A stretch of DNA of 64,000 nucleotides from Alcanivorax sp. DP30 (GTDB lineage Bacteria > Pseudomonadota > Gammaproteobacteria > Pseudomonadales > Alcanivoracaceae). Positions 19,301 through 27,223 of the stretch are shown here, piece by piece (the first letter of the stretch is position 1; each line of letters begins with the position of its first letter). Below the pieces are notes generated by a model. That model had not been told where the DNA came from. It saw only the letters and a list, made by a program, of their open reading frames with translations, and did no database searches. The stretch covers positions 475,863 through 539,862 of the forward strand of contig NZ_WTUY01000005.1 in assembly GCF_009882945.1 (NCBI RefSeq), written 5' to 3'. A program made the translations under genes and the position numbers.

Positions 19301-19682
19301 TTTTGCGACCGTCCTGATCGTCCGCAAGGAAGTGGCGCAGGGGACCAAAGTGTTGGTCGTCCAGTAAGGTGGGCAGCAGACGATACAGCCGCCATAGCAG
19401 CCGTGATTTATCGAATGGCGAGGTGCGCGGCACCTTGTCTTCGCCGAGCACGGTGCGGTAGGCACTCCACAGAAACCGGGCAGGCATCTGGAACTGAAAA
19501 CCGGCACTGATGCCGAGCGCATCGGCCAGCTGCAGTTTCAGCCACTGGGCCATGCCATTGGATTGCACCAGAAAGGTTTCGGTTTCCAGCGGTCCCAGGG
19601 GCTGGCGTTGCAGCCAGTCAGTCACCAGTTCGGTGAGGGTTTCCAGACGGTTGCTGTGCAGCACCATCAGCCCGTTTTGCAT
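16311..19682 (-). CDS. recC: Exodeoxyribonuclease V gamma subunit RecC
   Basis: 1123-residue Chi-recognition subunit of RecBCD. It starts MQNGLMVLHSNRLETLTELV, matching the RecC family N-terminus, after an AAGGA site. It contains the inactive helicase folds typical of RecC (for example QSNGMAQWLKLQLADALGISAG early and CLLGMKDGDYPR midway). First gene of the recC-recB-recD operon on the minus strand, without ptrA between recC and recB, as in Pseudomonas. A leader of about 240 bp up to the next gene holds one dispersed repeat at 19853-19925. Confidence 0.96.
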   Translation of the reverse strand: MQNGLMVLHSNRLETLTELVTDWLQRQPLGPLETETFLVQSNGMAQWLKLQLADALGISAGFQFQMPARFLWSAYRTVLGEDKVPRTSPFDKSRLLWRLYRLLPTLLDDQHFGPLRHFLADDQDGRKRHQLAERLADLYDAYQVYRADWLTDWEAGNDQLRQAHDRNNFHEFPASQRWQAFLWRALLADMASEKRGLSRNAIHEAFVDSLSQGDSPEGLPRRLIIFGISALPQQALEALAALSKHCQILMLVQNPCQHYWADIVEDRHLLKRQLDDRKRHMDLLPENRVNPLLAAWGKQGRDFIGLLYDHDDPDSYRSAFQNQIDLFENREPTSLLQQLQEDILDLEPQPAAGQRPLLKPDSSLHFAIGHSAQREVEILQDALLTRFANDPYLQPRDVIVMVPDIEAYAPYIDAVFGRMERDDPRYLPYTLSDRSAGAASPMAQAMESLLHLPQWRFTAGDILDLLDVPAVRQRFGIEESDLPQLASWIDQARIRWGLNSTQRHTLDVPGFEQNSWAFGLKRMLAGYLMGDGPAWNDIQPLDEVAGLGAELAGRLSRLLDSLEHHWQAFRAPATPIHWQQRFSQLLDDLFAPEEQDDQGLDASLRDALNDWLAACSEADFASDLPLTVARRPLLDTLNSESLSQRFMAGRINFCTLMPMRAIPFRHVCLLGMKDGDYPRPTQPMDFDLMRQWGNYRPGDRSRRDDDRYLFLEALLSARDSLYISWTGRNVRDNSERPPSVLVAQLRDHINQRWSSDQGAPVDALTQSHPLQPFSARYFDAANAALTTYANEWRVLHDVKAPAVRNDQPLPPLDNQEPVNCTALGRFLKQPVAHFFKQRLKASLDQHLDVLEDCEPFGFDGLQRYKLQDQLVSEALRVGPELAQATMQDTLNRLAASGDLPLPPFTESSRDSLLVPLSDPLDDYFALLAKSGAPQPQQEIRLTAGPLELEDWLTDLRGPDGNPQRLVLQTGKLENRYDKLTRDWVIHLAACAAGHPLTSYIQGQDGRFTLLQVTQAHAQGLLDQLGHAWQQALCEPLPVACATAFAWLAEEDEERAQKAAERKYTSNDFNHGEVDDPSLARAWPDFENLWAQEHDGRPGFIHWTEQLYDPLFQNSQWTELGDPA

Positions 19683-19852
19683 GGGTCATCCTTGGCTTAA
19701 AAGAGAGTTAAGCGAAAGGAACTAGCCTAAGGGAGAAGGCCTCCGGACGCCACAACATAGGGACGTTTCCTGACGCGCAAAATCACAGGCTAAGGCCGGG
19801 GCAGGACAGATTCTGTCGCGCAGGGGCTGGGGGGTAAAACAGCGGGACCTCA

Positions 19853-19925
19853 GAAGCGAGTGACGAGTTTGATAAACAACAATCCAGGTCTTGAGGAAGG
19901 GTTTGATTTTCGCAACTCGCAAGAG
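19853..19925. repeat. Dispersed GCGAGT/ACTCGC repeat, copy 1
   Basis: Left end GAAGCGAGTGACGAGTTT and right end TTTTCGCAACTCGCAAGAGC are inverted GCGAGT/ACTCGC arms. Related copies lie at 22215-22289, 28915-28942 and 32957-33042. Located between recC and the LysE gene. Confidence 0.55.
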
Positions 19926-19930
19926 CAATG

Positions 19931-20626
19931 CTACATCACGCTTAGCCACCAGGGCTCACGGTTCCCTGTCGGTTCGGCGGTTTGTGTTGGCTGTGCTTCG
20001 CCAGCCTTGCGCTTATTCGTTTCGCTGGCTTGCAACCCGAAGGTTGGCACCAGGGAAACAATCAGCAGGACGGCCATGGTCCGGTTGAATAGCCGAAGCC
20101 GTCTTCCTTCCGTCAGCCAGTGTTTGAGGACGGCCCCGAACAGGCTCCAGCTACTGATCAGCGGCAGACCCAATAACAGGAATACGCCTGCGATAATGGC
20201 CACGCTGGCCGTGAAATTTTCGGGATCTGTAAAGGTGGCGACACCGGTCAGAATCATCATCCATGCCTTCGGATTTACCCATTGAAACAGGGCTGCCTGG
20301 AAGAACGTAAACGGTTTGCTCTGCGAGGGGCTGTCTTCCACCGTTCTGCTGCGAACCAGTTGCCATGCCAGATACAGCAAGTACAGAGCGCCAGCGAAAC
20401 GTAGCAGGGTGAGTGCCTGTGGGAATTCCCCCAGTAGCTGTCCAAGTCCAAGGGAAACGCACACCAGAATCACCTGGCAGCCGATAGCAATACCGAAAAT
20501 ATGTGGCAGTGAGCGACGGAAGCCTGCGTTGGCGCCGGACGCCATCAGCATCAGATTATTGGGGCCGGGGGTGGCGGTCATGACGGTCACGAATCCGATC
20601 AGGGCCAGGTACTGCTCCGTTGTCAT
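19931..20626 (-). CDS. LysE/RhtB family amino-acid exporter
   Basis: 231 residues with six predicted membrane segments, starting MTTEQYLALIGFVTVMTATPGPNNLMLMASG, which contains the family TPGPNN motif; FQWVNPKAWMM is another family signature. The ATG at 20626 is preferred because it fits the family; ATG 20635 and a TTG at 20659 are possible. The final ~25 residues are hydrophilic. It is divergent from a MocR regulator, a common pairing in which the regulator controls the exporter. The exported compound is unknown. Confidence 0.88.
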   Translation of the reverse strand: MTTEQYLALIGFVTVMTATPGPNNLMLMASGANAGFRRSLPHIFGIAIGCQVILVCVSLGLGQLLGEFPQALTLLRFAGALYLLYLAWQLVRSRTVEDSPSQSKPFTFFQAALFQWVNPKAWMMILTGVATFTDPENFTASVAIIAGVFLLLGLPLISSWSLFGAVLKHWLTEGRRLRLFNRTMAVLLIVSLVPTFGLQASETNKRKAGEAQPTQTAEPTGNREPWWLSVM

Positions 20627-20681
20627 ACTGCGCATCCAGATATCGGGGAAGAACAACAAGAGTAAGTGGACAGCTGGGTGC

Positions 20682-20766
20682 GATACAGATATAAAAAAAC
20701 AAAATTGATACGGTACAGAGTTTGGCTTTTCTGTTCTGTGCTGCCTGTTTTTTCATGAACTGTACT
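20682..20766. promoter_or_regulatory. Repeated GTACAG motifs in the lysE-mocR divergent promoter
   Basis: GATACAG at 20682-20688 and GGTACAG at 20712-20718 are direct repeats 30 bp apart, and the inverse CTGTAC is at 20760-20765. MocR-type regulators often bind repeated sites in such divergent promoters. Weak, motif-only support. Confidence 0.3.
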
Positions 20767-20778
20767 GCCGAGGGTGGG

Positions 20779-22179
20779 ATGACGCTTTACCAGACACTGG
20801 CGGATCATATTCAGGGTTTGATTCGTGATCAGGTTTACCCGGTGGGCAGCCGTTTGCCGGGCGTACGCTTGCTCAGTGCCCAGCATGAGGTGAGCGTGTC
20901 CACCGCGGTGAATGCCTGCCGTGAGCTGGAGCAGCGTGGCGTACTGGAGGCGCGTCCACGTTCCGGATATTACGTGCGTCAGCCCACTCTGGTTCGTGAG
21001 CCTCCGCGGGTGGCCCGGGCCAGCCGCAAGCCCAGGCACATTACCGGTCAGGAACGGGTGTTGCAGATACTTCAGTCGGTGAAGGATCCGGGTGTGGTGA
21101 ATCTGGGGGCGGCCGTACCCGCTCCGGATTTTATGCCGGTGGCTGCCATGGAGAGGGTTTATCACTCGGTGCTTCGCGAAGAGCGGCGCCGCTGTGTAGG
21201 GTATGAGTTTCCTCCCGGAGCGATGGAGCTGCGTACCCAGATAGCCCGACGCCTGGTGGGCTTGCACTGTGACGTCACTCCAGATGAGGTTTTGATTACC
21301 AACAGTTGCCAGGAATCGGTTTCCATTGCGTTGAAGCTGGTTACCCAGCCTGGCGATACGGTGGCCATTGAGTCGCCAACCTACTATGGCCTGCTTCAGG
21401 TGATTGAATCGCTCGGCTTGAAGGCTTTGGAAATTCCTACTGATCCGGTGGAGGGGATTTCGCTTGATGCACTTACCCTTGCCCTGGAGCGATGGGATGT
21501 GGCGGCTTGTGTGGTGGTGAGTAATTTTTCCAATCCGCTGGGGGTGTGTCTTTCGGATCAGCGTAAACAAGCATTGTTGGCGCTGCTGGGCAGGCACAAG
21601 GTGCCGTTGGTGGAAGACGATATCTATGGTGATCTACCGCTCGCAGGCCCTCGCCCAAGACCATTGAAAAGCTGGGACACCCATGGCCTGGTGTACTACT
21701 GCTCGTCATCGTCAAAGACCCTGTCGGCGGGAATGCGTGTGGGTTGGCTTGTTCCGCCTGCAGCCCAGCAGAAACGGGCTGAATATCTGCAGTTCATCAA
21801 TACAGTTTCAGTGAATACGCCGGCGCAGTTAGCTCTGGCAAGGTATCTGGAAAAGGGGCGTTACGACCATTTCCTGCGGCAGCTGTGTGGGGAACATGTC
21901 CGTGGTGTGGCGAGGATGACCGAGCGGGTGACCCAGTTGTTTCCCGTGGATTCGAGGGTGAGCCGGCCTGCGGGTGGTTTTGTCTTGTGGGTGGAATTAC
22001 CGGGTGAGGTGAATACCACTGAGCTTCTGGAAAAGGCCTTGCAAGCAGGTGTCAGTTTTGCGCCGGGGGCCATGTTCTCGGCATCTGGAAAATTTAGCCA
22101 CTGCTTGCGCATGAACTGTGCGGTCCGATGGGATAACCGCGTGGAACAGGCGCTGGTCACGTTGTCGAGATTGCTTTGA
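20779..22179 (+). CDS. MocR-type regulator (GntR HTH fused to aminotransferase domain)
   Basis: 466 residues. Residues 1-75 form a GntR winged helix (LYQTLADHIQGLIRDQVYPVGSRLPGVRLLSAQHEVSVSTAV). The rest is a fold-type I aminotransferase domain with VVSNFSNPLG, VEDDIYGDL and the PLP lysine in SSSSKTLSAGMRVGW. The ATG at 20779 has a GAGGGTGGG stretch upstream. Such proteins sense PLP or an amino-acid derivative bound to it and control a neighbouring gene, here probably the divergent LysE exporter. Confidence 0.9.
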   Translation: MTLYQTLADHIQGLIRDQVYPVGSRLPGVRLLSAQHEVSVSTAVNACRELEQRGVLEARPRSGYYVRQPTLVREPPRVARASRKPRHITGQERVLQILQSVKDPGVVNLGAAVPAPDFMPVAAMERVYHSVLREERRRCVGYEFPPGAMELRTQIARRLVGLHCDVTPDEVLITNSCQESVSIALKLVTQPGDTVAIESPTYYGLLQVIESLGLKALEIPTDPVEGISLDALTLALERWDVAACVVVSNFSNPLGVCLSDQRKQALLALLGRHKVPLVEDDIYGDLPLAGPRPRPLKSWDTHGLVYYCSSSSKTLSAGMRVGWLVPPAAQQKRAEYLQFINTVSVNTPAQLALARYLEKGRYDHFLRQLCGEHVRGVARMTERVTQLFPVDSRVSRPAGGFVLWVELPGEVNTTELLEKALQAGVSFAPGAMFSASGKFSHCLRMNCAVRWDNRVEQALVTLSRLL

Positions 22180-22214
22180 AGCTACCTGAACGGGACGTCG
22201 ATTCTGCTAAAACA

Positions 22215-22289
22215 GAAGCGAGTCGCGAAAAGAAAACCTGACGTATTCGTCCGGTCTTTTGATTTTCGAAACTCGCTGCTCGCAACTCG
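22215..22289. repeat. Dispersed GCGAGT/ACTCGC repeat, copy 2
   Basis: Begins GAAGCGAGTCGCG and ends with the arm at 22263-22289, whose complement matches the left arm of copy 3 (32957-32983) at 25 of 27 positions. Located between the MocR gene and the DUF3332 gene. Confidence 0.6.
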
Positions 22290-22305
22290 TTACCGGGTTC
22301 TGCGT

Positions 22306-22749
22306 TTACAGCAGCATGGTACCCAGCACTTCGCGTTCCTGGTCCTGGATCTTGACGACTTTGCCGTTTTCCTTGATCAGGGTGTAGTTTTCTTCGATGC
22401 CGTTGCTGGTGGCCAGTACGGAGATGGAGCCGTCGGCGTTGTAGGTCAACTCGGCCTGGTTGCCCATGCCGTCAGTGACGGTTTCGGTGGTGCCTGCCAC
22501 CTTGGCGCCCTCATTGCTGATCGGATTGGTGCCGGTCCAGAATTCGATAGAGTTGAATATTATGATATCCCCCAGCAATGACAGACCGTAAACCGGGACC
22601 CACCAGAACACAAAGGAAATGCCCTGGTTCACAAACTTGTTATTGGTGGCGGTGGCATTCCAGTCCTGGACAGTATCGAACAGGGCGTTCTGACCGAGGC
22701 AGCCGGTCAGCATCATTGCGCAGGCTGCACTGGTAAAGGCTTTCTTCAT
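22306..22749 (-). CDS. DUF3332-type small lipoprotein
   Basis: 147 residues with a lipoprotein signal, lipobox LTGC. A hydrophobic segment (GISFVFWWVPVYGLSLLGDIIIF) is followed by NSIEFWTGTNPI, typical of DUF3332 proteins as I recall them. The C-terminal half is a small beta-rich domain. Function unknown. A GGAGA ribosome site lies just upstream of the ATG at 22749. It is read as a single-gene unit between the repeat at 22215 and the terminator at 22875. Confidence 0.75.
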   Translation of the reverse strand: MKKAFTSAACAMMLTGCLGQNALFDTVQDWNATATNNKFVNQGISFVFWWVPVYGLSLLGDIIIFNSIEFWTGTNPISNEGAKVAGTTETVTDGMGNQAELTYNADGSISVLATSNGIEENYTLIKENGKVVKIQDQEREVLGTMLL

Positions 22750-22874
22750 GGTGTTCTCCTCGAAATAATAAGAACGTCCTTACCGGGCAAGTCAGCAAAG
22801 ACGCGTTAGTAATAGCGCACTACAAGTGAAGGTGCCATCGCGAACAGTAGTAAAATGTGAAAGGCGCACCAACA

Positions 22875-22901
22875 AAAACGCCCCGCTGGGCGGGGCGTTT
22901 T
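22875..22901. terminator. Bidirectional intrinsic terminator
   Basis: Hairpin AAAACGCCCCG / CGGGGCGTTTT around a CTGGG loop, just downstream of the kamA stop codon on the minus strand. Confidence 0.85.
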
Positions 22902-22910
22902 GCAATGGCG

Positions 22911-24272
22911 TTAATCCGTTTTTTCCATTAATGCCAATTCGTCCTCGAAGAAGAATTTATCCTCCCCGAAAGCGGGCTCCAGATGATTGAGCCAGGTGGC
23001 GTCTTCGTTGTATTTGGCAAAGAAGGGTCGCTGTACCCAGTCGTGATTACGGCCCTGGATAAAGCGAAGGGCGAAGACTTTTTCACCGTTGATTTCGGTG
23101 ACACCTTGAATTTCCACCTTGCCAGGGTGGCTGGACATGCTTGGGCCACGGGCGGTGCGGGCTATCCCGGAAACCTGTTTCATGGCGTCGCGGTAGATCT
23201 TCCAGGCTTTCGCCAGTGGTACTTCAAAGTAGTGACGGGCGCCGGTGTCGCGTTCCACAAACATGTAATAGGGCACGATGCCCAGTTCTACCTGGGTTTG
23301 CCACAGGCGAGCCCAGTCGTCGGCATTGTCGTTGATGTTGGCCAGTAGCGGACCCTGGGCGCGGATGACCGCACCGGTGGCGCGAACCCGGCGGACAGCT
23401 TCCCTGGCGATCTCGGTTTCCAGTTCCTGCCAGTGGTTGTAGTGCGCCATCAGGGCCAGATGCTTGCCGCTGGCCTGGACTTCGCGGAACAGTTCCAGCA
23501 GGTCCTCGGCATCGTCGTCGGATACCACACGCTGTGGCCAGAAGGTCAGTGCCTTGGAGCCGATGCGAATGGTGCGAACCTGCTCCAGCTCCATCAGTGG
23601 CTCGATATGGGCACGCAGATTTTTGGTTTTCATCACCAGCGGATCGCCACCGGTGATCAGTACGTCGGTAATTTCCGGGTGCGCCTGGATGTACTTCTTC
23701 AGCTGACCGGCTTCCTTGGCGGCAATTTTCAGGTCGTTGTCACCGATGAACTGGGCCCAGCGGAAGCAGAAAGTACAGTAGCTGTGGCATACCTGACCCT
23801 GACTGGGAAAGAACAGCACGGTTTCGTTGTACTTGTGCTGGATGCCATCAATCTTCTCGCCATCCACCTCTGGCATGTTGTGTTCCATCTGGCCGGCCGG
23901 GTGTGGATTGAGGGCCTCGCGGACTTCGGCGATGACGGCCTTGATTTCGGCCTTGTCGCCGCCGCGCATGGCGGTGGCCACTTTGTCAAAGTGTTCCGGT
24001 GCCAGCATGCCTTTCTGCGGGAAGGTCAGCTGGTAGATGGGGTCATTGGGTACCTTGTCCCAGTTGATCAGCTCATTGATCACATATTCGTTGACCCGGA
24101 ACGGAAGCACGCTGGCCACCACTTCCATGGCAAACCGGGTTTCTTCATCAAGACGGGAAAGCGGCTCGATCTTGTCGAGCTGTCGCGCGGTGTAGACCTT
24201 GAACCGGCGCGGCTCGTCGAATTGTGGCTGCGCACTCTGGTGCAGCGGAATAACCGTATTGGTCTTGGGCAT
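22911..24272 (-). CDS. kamA: KamA-family radical SAM aminomutase (lysine 2,3-aminomutase-like)
   Basis: 453 residues. The radical SAM cluster motif CHSYCTFC has cysteines at 162, 166 and 169, and the PLP-lysine motif SSHPGKVEI lies in the C-terminal third. The length and long N-terminus fit KamA-family proteins rather than the ~340-residue EpmB. The family moves an amino group using SAM, an iron-sulfur cluster and PLP; the amino acid here is not proven to be lysine. The ATG at 24272 has GAGGAG upstream; the frame extends to 24341 without a better start. Monocistronic with a terminator just after it. No elongation factor P or beta-lysine acetyltransferase gene is nearby. Confidence 0.87.
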   Translation of the reverse strand: MPKTNTVIPLHQSAQPQFDEPRRFKVYTARQLDKIEPLSRLDEETRFAMEVVASVLPFRVNEYVINELINWDKVPNDPIYQLTFPQKGMLAPEHFDKVATAMRGGDKAEIKAVIAEVREALNPHPAGQMEHNMPEVDGEKIDGIQHKYNETVLFFPSQGQVCHSYCTFCFRWAQFIGDNDLKIAAKEAGQLKKYIQAHPEITDVLITGGDPLVMKTKNLRAHIEPLMELEQVRTIRIGSKALTFWPQRVVSDDDAEDLLELFREVQASGKHLALMAHYNHWQELETEIAREAVRRVRATGAVIRAQGPLLANINDNADDWARLWQTQVELGIVPYYMFVERDTGARHYFEVPLAKAWKIYRDAMKQVSGIARTARGPSMSSHPGKVEIQGVTEINGEKVFALRFIQGRNHDWVQRPFFAKYNEDATWLNHLEPAFGEDKFFFEDELALMEKTD

Positions 24273-24680
24273 GGTTATGCTCCTCATCATGTGCCGATGC
24301 GGGCAGTTCAGCGCTAACATGCAACGCCAACACCGGAACACTGGCTGCCTAAACCAGCAAGATTAATCGTGTATTGCAGATGGCCAGCGGCGGCAGCCGC
24401 TGAAAATGAGCGCGGGGCTCATATGCGTGCGCCACGGGGTGACGCGGAGGATTCGGGTAACAACTGTGTCCAGCCATGCCGGGGACGCAGATGGCGGTCC
24501 GTCCAGGGCCGCGCTAACCGAAAAGAGGACGCATTCTACTGAATGGCGGGCTGATTCGCAAAAAACGTAGAAAATTCATAATGTTCTGTTTCCCGTTGTG
24601 GCGAGGTTCTGTGCTATGTTGGCGGGAATGCCTGCCTGCCAGAGGAGTGGGTAGGGCAGAAAAGCAGGGACTGGAGTGCA
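24273..24680. other. 408-bp divergent non-coding region between kamA and cls
   Basis: No convincing open frame. The part 24380-24530 is GC-rich with several small hairpin-forming segments (for example CAGCGGC...GCCGCTG near 24390 and TGAGC...GCTCA near 24407). The part nearest cls is AT-richer and is the likely promoter. I recognise no known riboswitch or small RNA. Confidence 0.4.
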
Positions 24681-26132
24681 ATGGGCGCGTGGATCAGCGA
24701 CTGGCATCAGATATGGAATGATTGGGTAGACCGGCTTGCGCCGTTCTGGCCGTATATCGCTGCTGTCATCAGCATCAGTCTGGCCATCACCGTCACTATC
24801 CATGTGTCGAAGAACAAACGCGATGCCCGAGCTGCGGCCGCCTGGACTGGCCTGGTCTGGCTGGTGCCGGTAGTCGGCGCGTTGCTTTACCTGATGCTGG
24901 GGGTGAACCGTATCCGGCGTCGGGCCCGGCAGCTGACCGGTGGATTGATCGACAGTGAGGATGGCTGGCGGGTGGCAGCGGAGCCATTACCGGCCTGTGG
25001 TCATCTGCAGGAACTGAGCCGACTGGTCGGCAGGCTGACCCATTTGCCTCTGGTCAACGGCAATCATGTGGAACCGCTGGAGGCCCCCCAGGCCTGGCGG
25101 GCCATGCTCGACGCCATTGATCACGCTCGCGAAAGCATTTACCTGGCCACCTATATTTTCGGAAACGATGCCGCTGGCAAACCGGTCTGCGAAGCCCTGG
25201 AGCGGGCGGTGCAGCGTGGGGTAAAGGTGCGGGTGCTGATTGATGGTGTCGGTGCCCTGTATTCGCTGCCGTCGGTGTTCTGGCGGTTGCGACGCCAGGG
25301 GGTGTTTGTACAACGTTTTCTCTATTCCCTTGCCCCCTGGCGGATGCCTTATATCAATCTTCGCAACCATCGCAAGTTTATGGTGGTGGACCGTCGGCTG
25401 GCGTTTACCGGCGGAATGAATATCCGTGCGGGCTATATTCAGTCTCCGCCGTCCATTACCGATCTGCATGCGCGGGTAGAAGGCCCGGTGGTGGGACAGC
25501 TGCTGCGCAGCTTTGCCGCTGACTGGGTGTTTACCTGCGGCGAAGTGCTGGACACCAGCTACAGCGGCCTGGCACAGGTGGGAGAGGTACAGGCGCGAGG
25601 CATCAGTGCCGGCCCTGATGCGGATTTCGACAAGCGCCGCCTGACTCTGCTGGCGGCAATCGGCAGTGCGGAAAAGCGTATCCGCATTGTCACTCCTTAT
25701 TTTGTTCCCGATCTCACGCTTCTCGCTACGCTGCAACTGGCCCTGCTCAAAGGGGTGGAAGTGCAGATTGTGATCCCGCGCAAAAACAATTTGCGAATGG
25801 TGCATTGGGCCAGCCTTCATGCGTTGCACTGGCTGGTGCAGGAGGGCGCGCAGCTGTATCTGTCCGCTCCCCCGTTTGATCACAGCAAGGTCATGACGGT
25901 GGATGGTCACTGGGTGATGCTGGGCTCCGGCAATTGGGATGCCCGCAGTCTGCGGCTCAACTTCGAGTTTGATCTGGAATGCTACAGCGATGCGCTCACC
26001 GAGACGGTGGATCTCTTTGTGGATGGCCGTATTGAGGCTGCCTCAGCGCTCGACGTGGAGGGATTCCGGCAGATTGCGCCCTGGCGAAAGGTGCGCAATG
26101 CGTTGGCCCATATGATGGAGCCCTATTTGTAA
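24681..26132 (+). CDS. cls: Cardiolipin synthase (phospholipase D superfamily)
   Basis: 483-residue membrane enzyme that joins two phosphatidylglycerols to give cardiolipin. Two N-terminal membrane segments (about residues 15-75, the PLDc_N region) are followed by two HKD motifs: HRKFMVVD with FTGGMN, and HSKVMTVD with GSGNWD. Length matches ClsA-type enzymes. The ATG at 24681 has GGAG about 6 bp upstream. Probably transcribed alone; the START-domain gene follows after 144 bp. Confidence 0.93.
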   Translation: MGAWISDWHQIWNDWVDRLAPFWPYIAAVISISLAITVTIHVSKNKRDARAAAAWTGLVWLVPVVGALLYLMLGVNRIRRRARQLTGGLIDSEDGWRVAAEPLPACGHLQELSRLVGRLTHLPLVNGNHVEPLEAPQAWRAMLDAIDHARESIYLATYIFGNDAAGKPVCEALERAVQRGVKVRVLIDGVGALYSLPSVFWRLRRQGVFVQRFLYSLAPWRMPYINLRNHRKFMVVDRRLAFTGGMNIRAGYIQSPPSITDLHARVEGPVVGQLLRSFAADWVFTCGEVLDTSYSGLAQVGEVQARGISAGPDADFDKRRLTLLAAIGSAEKRIRIVTPYFVPDLTLLATLQLALLKGVEVQIVIPRKNNLRMVHWASLHALHWLVQEGAQLYLSAPPFDHSKVMTVDGHWVMLGSGNWDARSLRLNFEFDLECYSDALTETVDLFVDGRIEAASALDVEGFRQIAPWRKVRNALAHMMEPYL

Positions 26133-26276
26133 GTAGGGTATGGCATAGTGCCATGATTATTGTGGCCTGTGTCACGCTACGGCCTCTGCCGTATTTCACC
26201 ACACCGGGACCCTCGCTAGAGTGCGTGCAGGTTCTCTTCCCGCTCGGGGGAATGATGAGGAGGGCCGGGCAAAATA

Positions 26277-27017
26277 ATGAAAAAAATCATAGTACAGACA
26301 TGGATACTGTTGCTGGCACTGACCTCCGTTGGCCAGGCCTCGGAGCCTGAGCGCAAACCGGAATGGATTCTGGTCACCGACCGCGATGGTGTTCAGGTTT
26401 ATCGACAGGATGAGAACAGCACTCGGCTGAAGACGTTCCGTGGCATTGCCCGCATGAAGGTGGATGACTTCAAGGCCATTGGCGTGTTGATGGACGATTA
26501 CGCCGCGGTGGCGGACTTCATGCACATGGTCTCGGAAATTCGGGACGTAAAGCGTTACTCCCACTTCAAGCGCGATGTGTACATAACCACCCGGTTGCCC
26601 TGGCCGGTCAGTGATCGCGATGCGCCGTTACGGGTTTCCTTCTATCAGGAGCCGGATAGCTATGATCTGGTCATGCCAATCCAGCTCAATCCGGGCATGC
26701 CGGAGCAGAATGGCTATGTGCGTATGCCGCAGATGGAAGGCTATTACCGGTTTTCTCCCGTTGCGCCCGGCGAAATAGAAGTCACCATCGAGGTGATTCT
26801 GGACCCCGGCGGTGCGGTGCCAGCCTGGATTGCCAACATCATCCTGCGGGACATCCCGTACTTTTCCCTCAAGCGCCTGCGCCGGGTGATTAACCAGCCC
26901 CGTTTCCAGGGCGTGGATACTGGCTACTACAAGGTGCCAAAAAGCTGGCAGGAAGCCGAAGAGGCGTCCGTCGCTAACGTTTCAGTGGAGAGCCCGGCCC
27001 CATCAGCGCCCAGATAA
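26277..27017 (+). CDS. Exported START-domain protein
   Basis: 246 residues: a signal peptide (to about residue 21, ending GQASE) followed by a START/SRPBCC lipid-binding domain (KPEWILVTDRDGVQVYRQ ... TTRLPWPVSDRDAP ... IEVILDPGGAVPAWIAN). The family binds lipids in a deep pocket; in proteobacteria such periplasmic START proteins have no settled function. The 3' end overlaps the convergent small gene at 26974 by 44 bp. Being beside cardiolipin synthase hints at a lipid role but is not proof. Confidence 0.85.
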   Translation: MKKIIVQTWILLLALTSVGQASEPERKPEWILVTDRDGVQVYRQDENSTRLKTFRGIARMKVDDFKAIGVLMDDYAAVADFMHMVSEIRDVKRYSHFKRDVYITTRLPWPVSDRDAPLRVSFYQEPDSYDLVMPIQLNPGMPEQNGYVRMPQMEGYYRFSPVAPGEIEVTIEVILDPGGAVPAWIANIILRDIPYFSLKRLRRVINQPRFQGVDTGYYKVPKSWQEAEEASVANVSVESPAPSAPR

Positions 27018-27150
27018 TCAGGCCGATCAACGGCAGGATCAGCACCAGCAGCACCCACAGCACTTTGGCCCCGGTTTCTGCGGATGACTGGATAATCATG
27101 ACAATGGCGTAAATCGTCAGAGCCAAGTGCAGCAATCCAAGCAACTTCAT
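26974..27150 (-). CDS. Small PLDc_N-type membrane protein
   Basis: 58 residues, MKLLGLLHLALTIYAIVMII then a second helix VLWVLLVLILPLIGLIIWALMG, with the pattern of the phospholipase D nuclease N-terminal (PLDc_N) domain found alone. The ATG at 27150 is preceded by AGGGA; the longer frame upstream has no good site. Function unknown. Its last 15 codons are antisense to the end of the START-domain gene. Confidence 0.75.
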   Translation of the reverse strand: MKLLGLLHLALTIYAIVMIIQSSAETGAKVLWVLLVLILPLIGLIIWALMGPGSPLKR

Positions 27151-27223
27151 AGCCAATTCCCTTTTCGTGTTTGTCCTGACCGTGAATGTAGTGCAGCCAA
27201 CACAGAAGGTAAATCCGCAGCGG

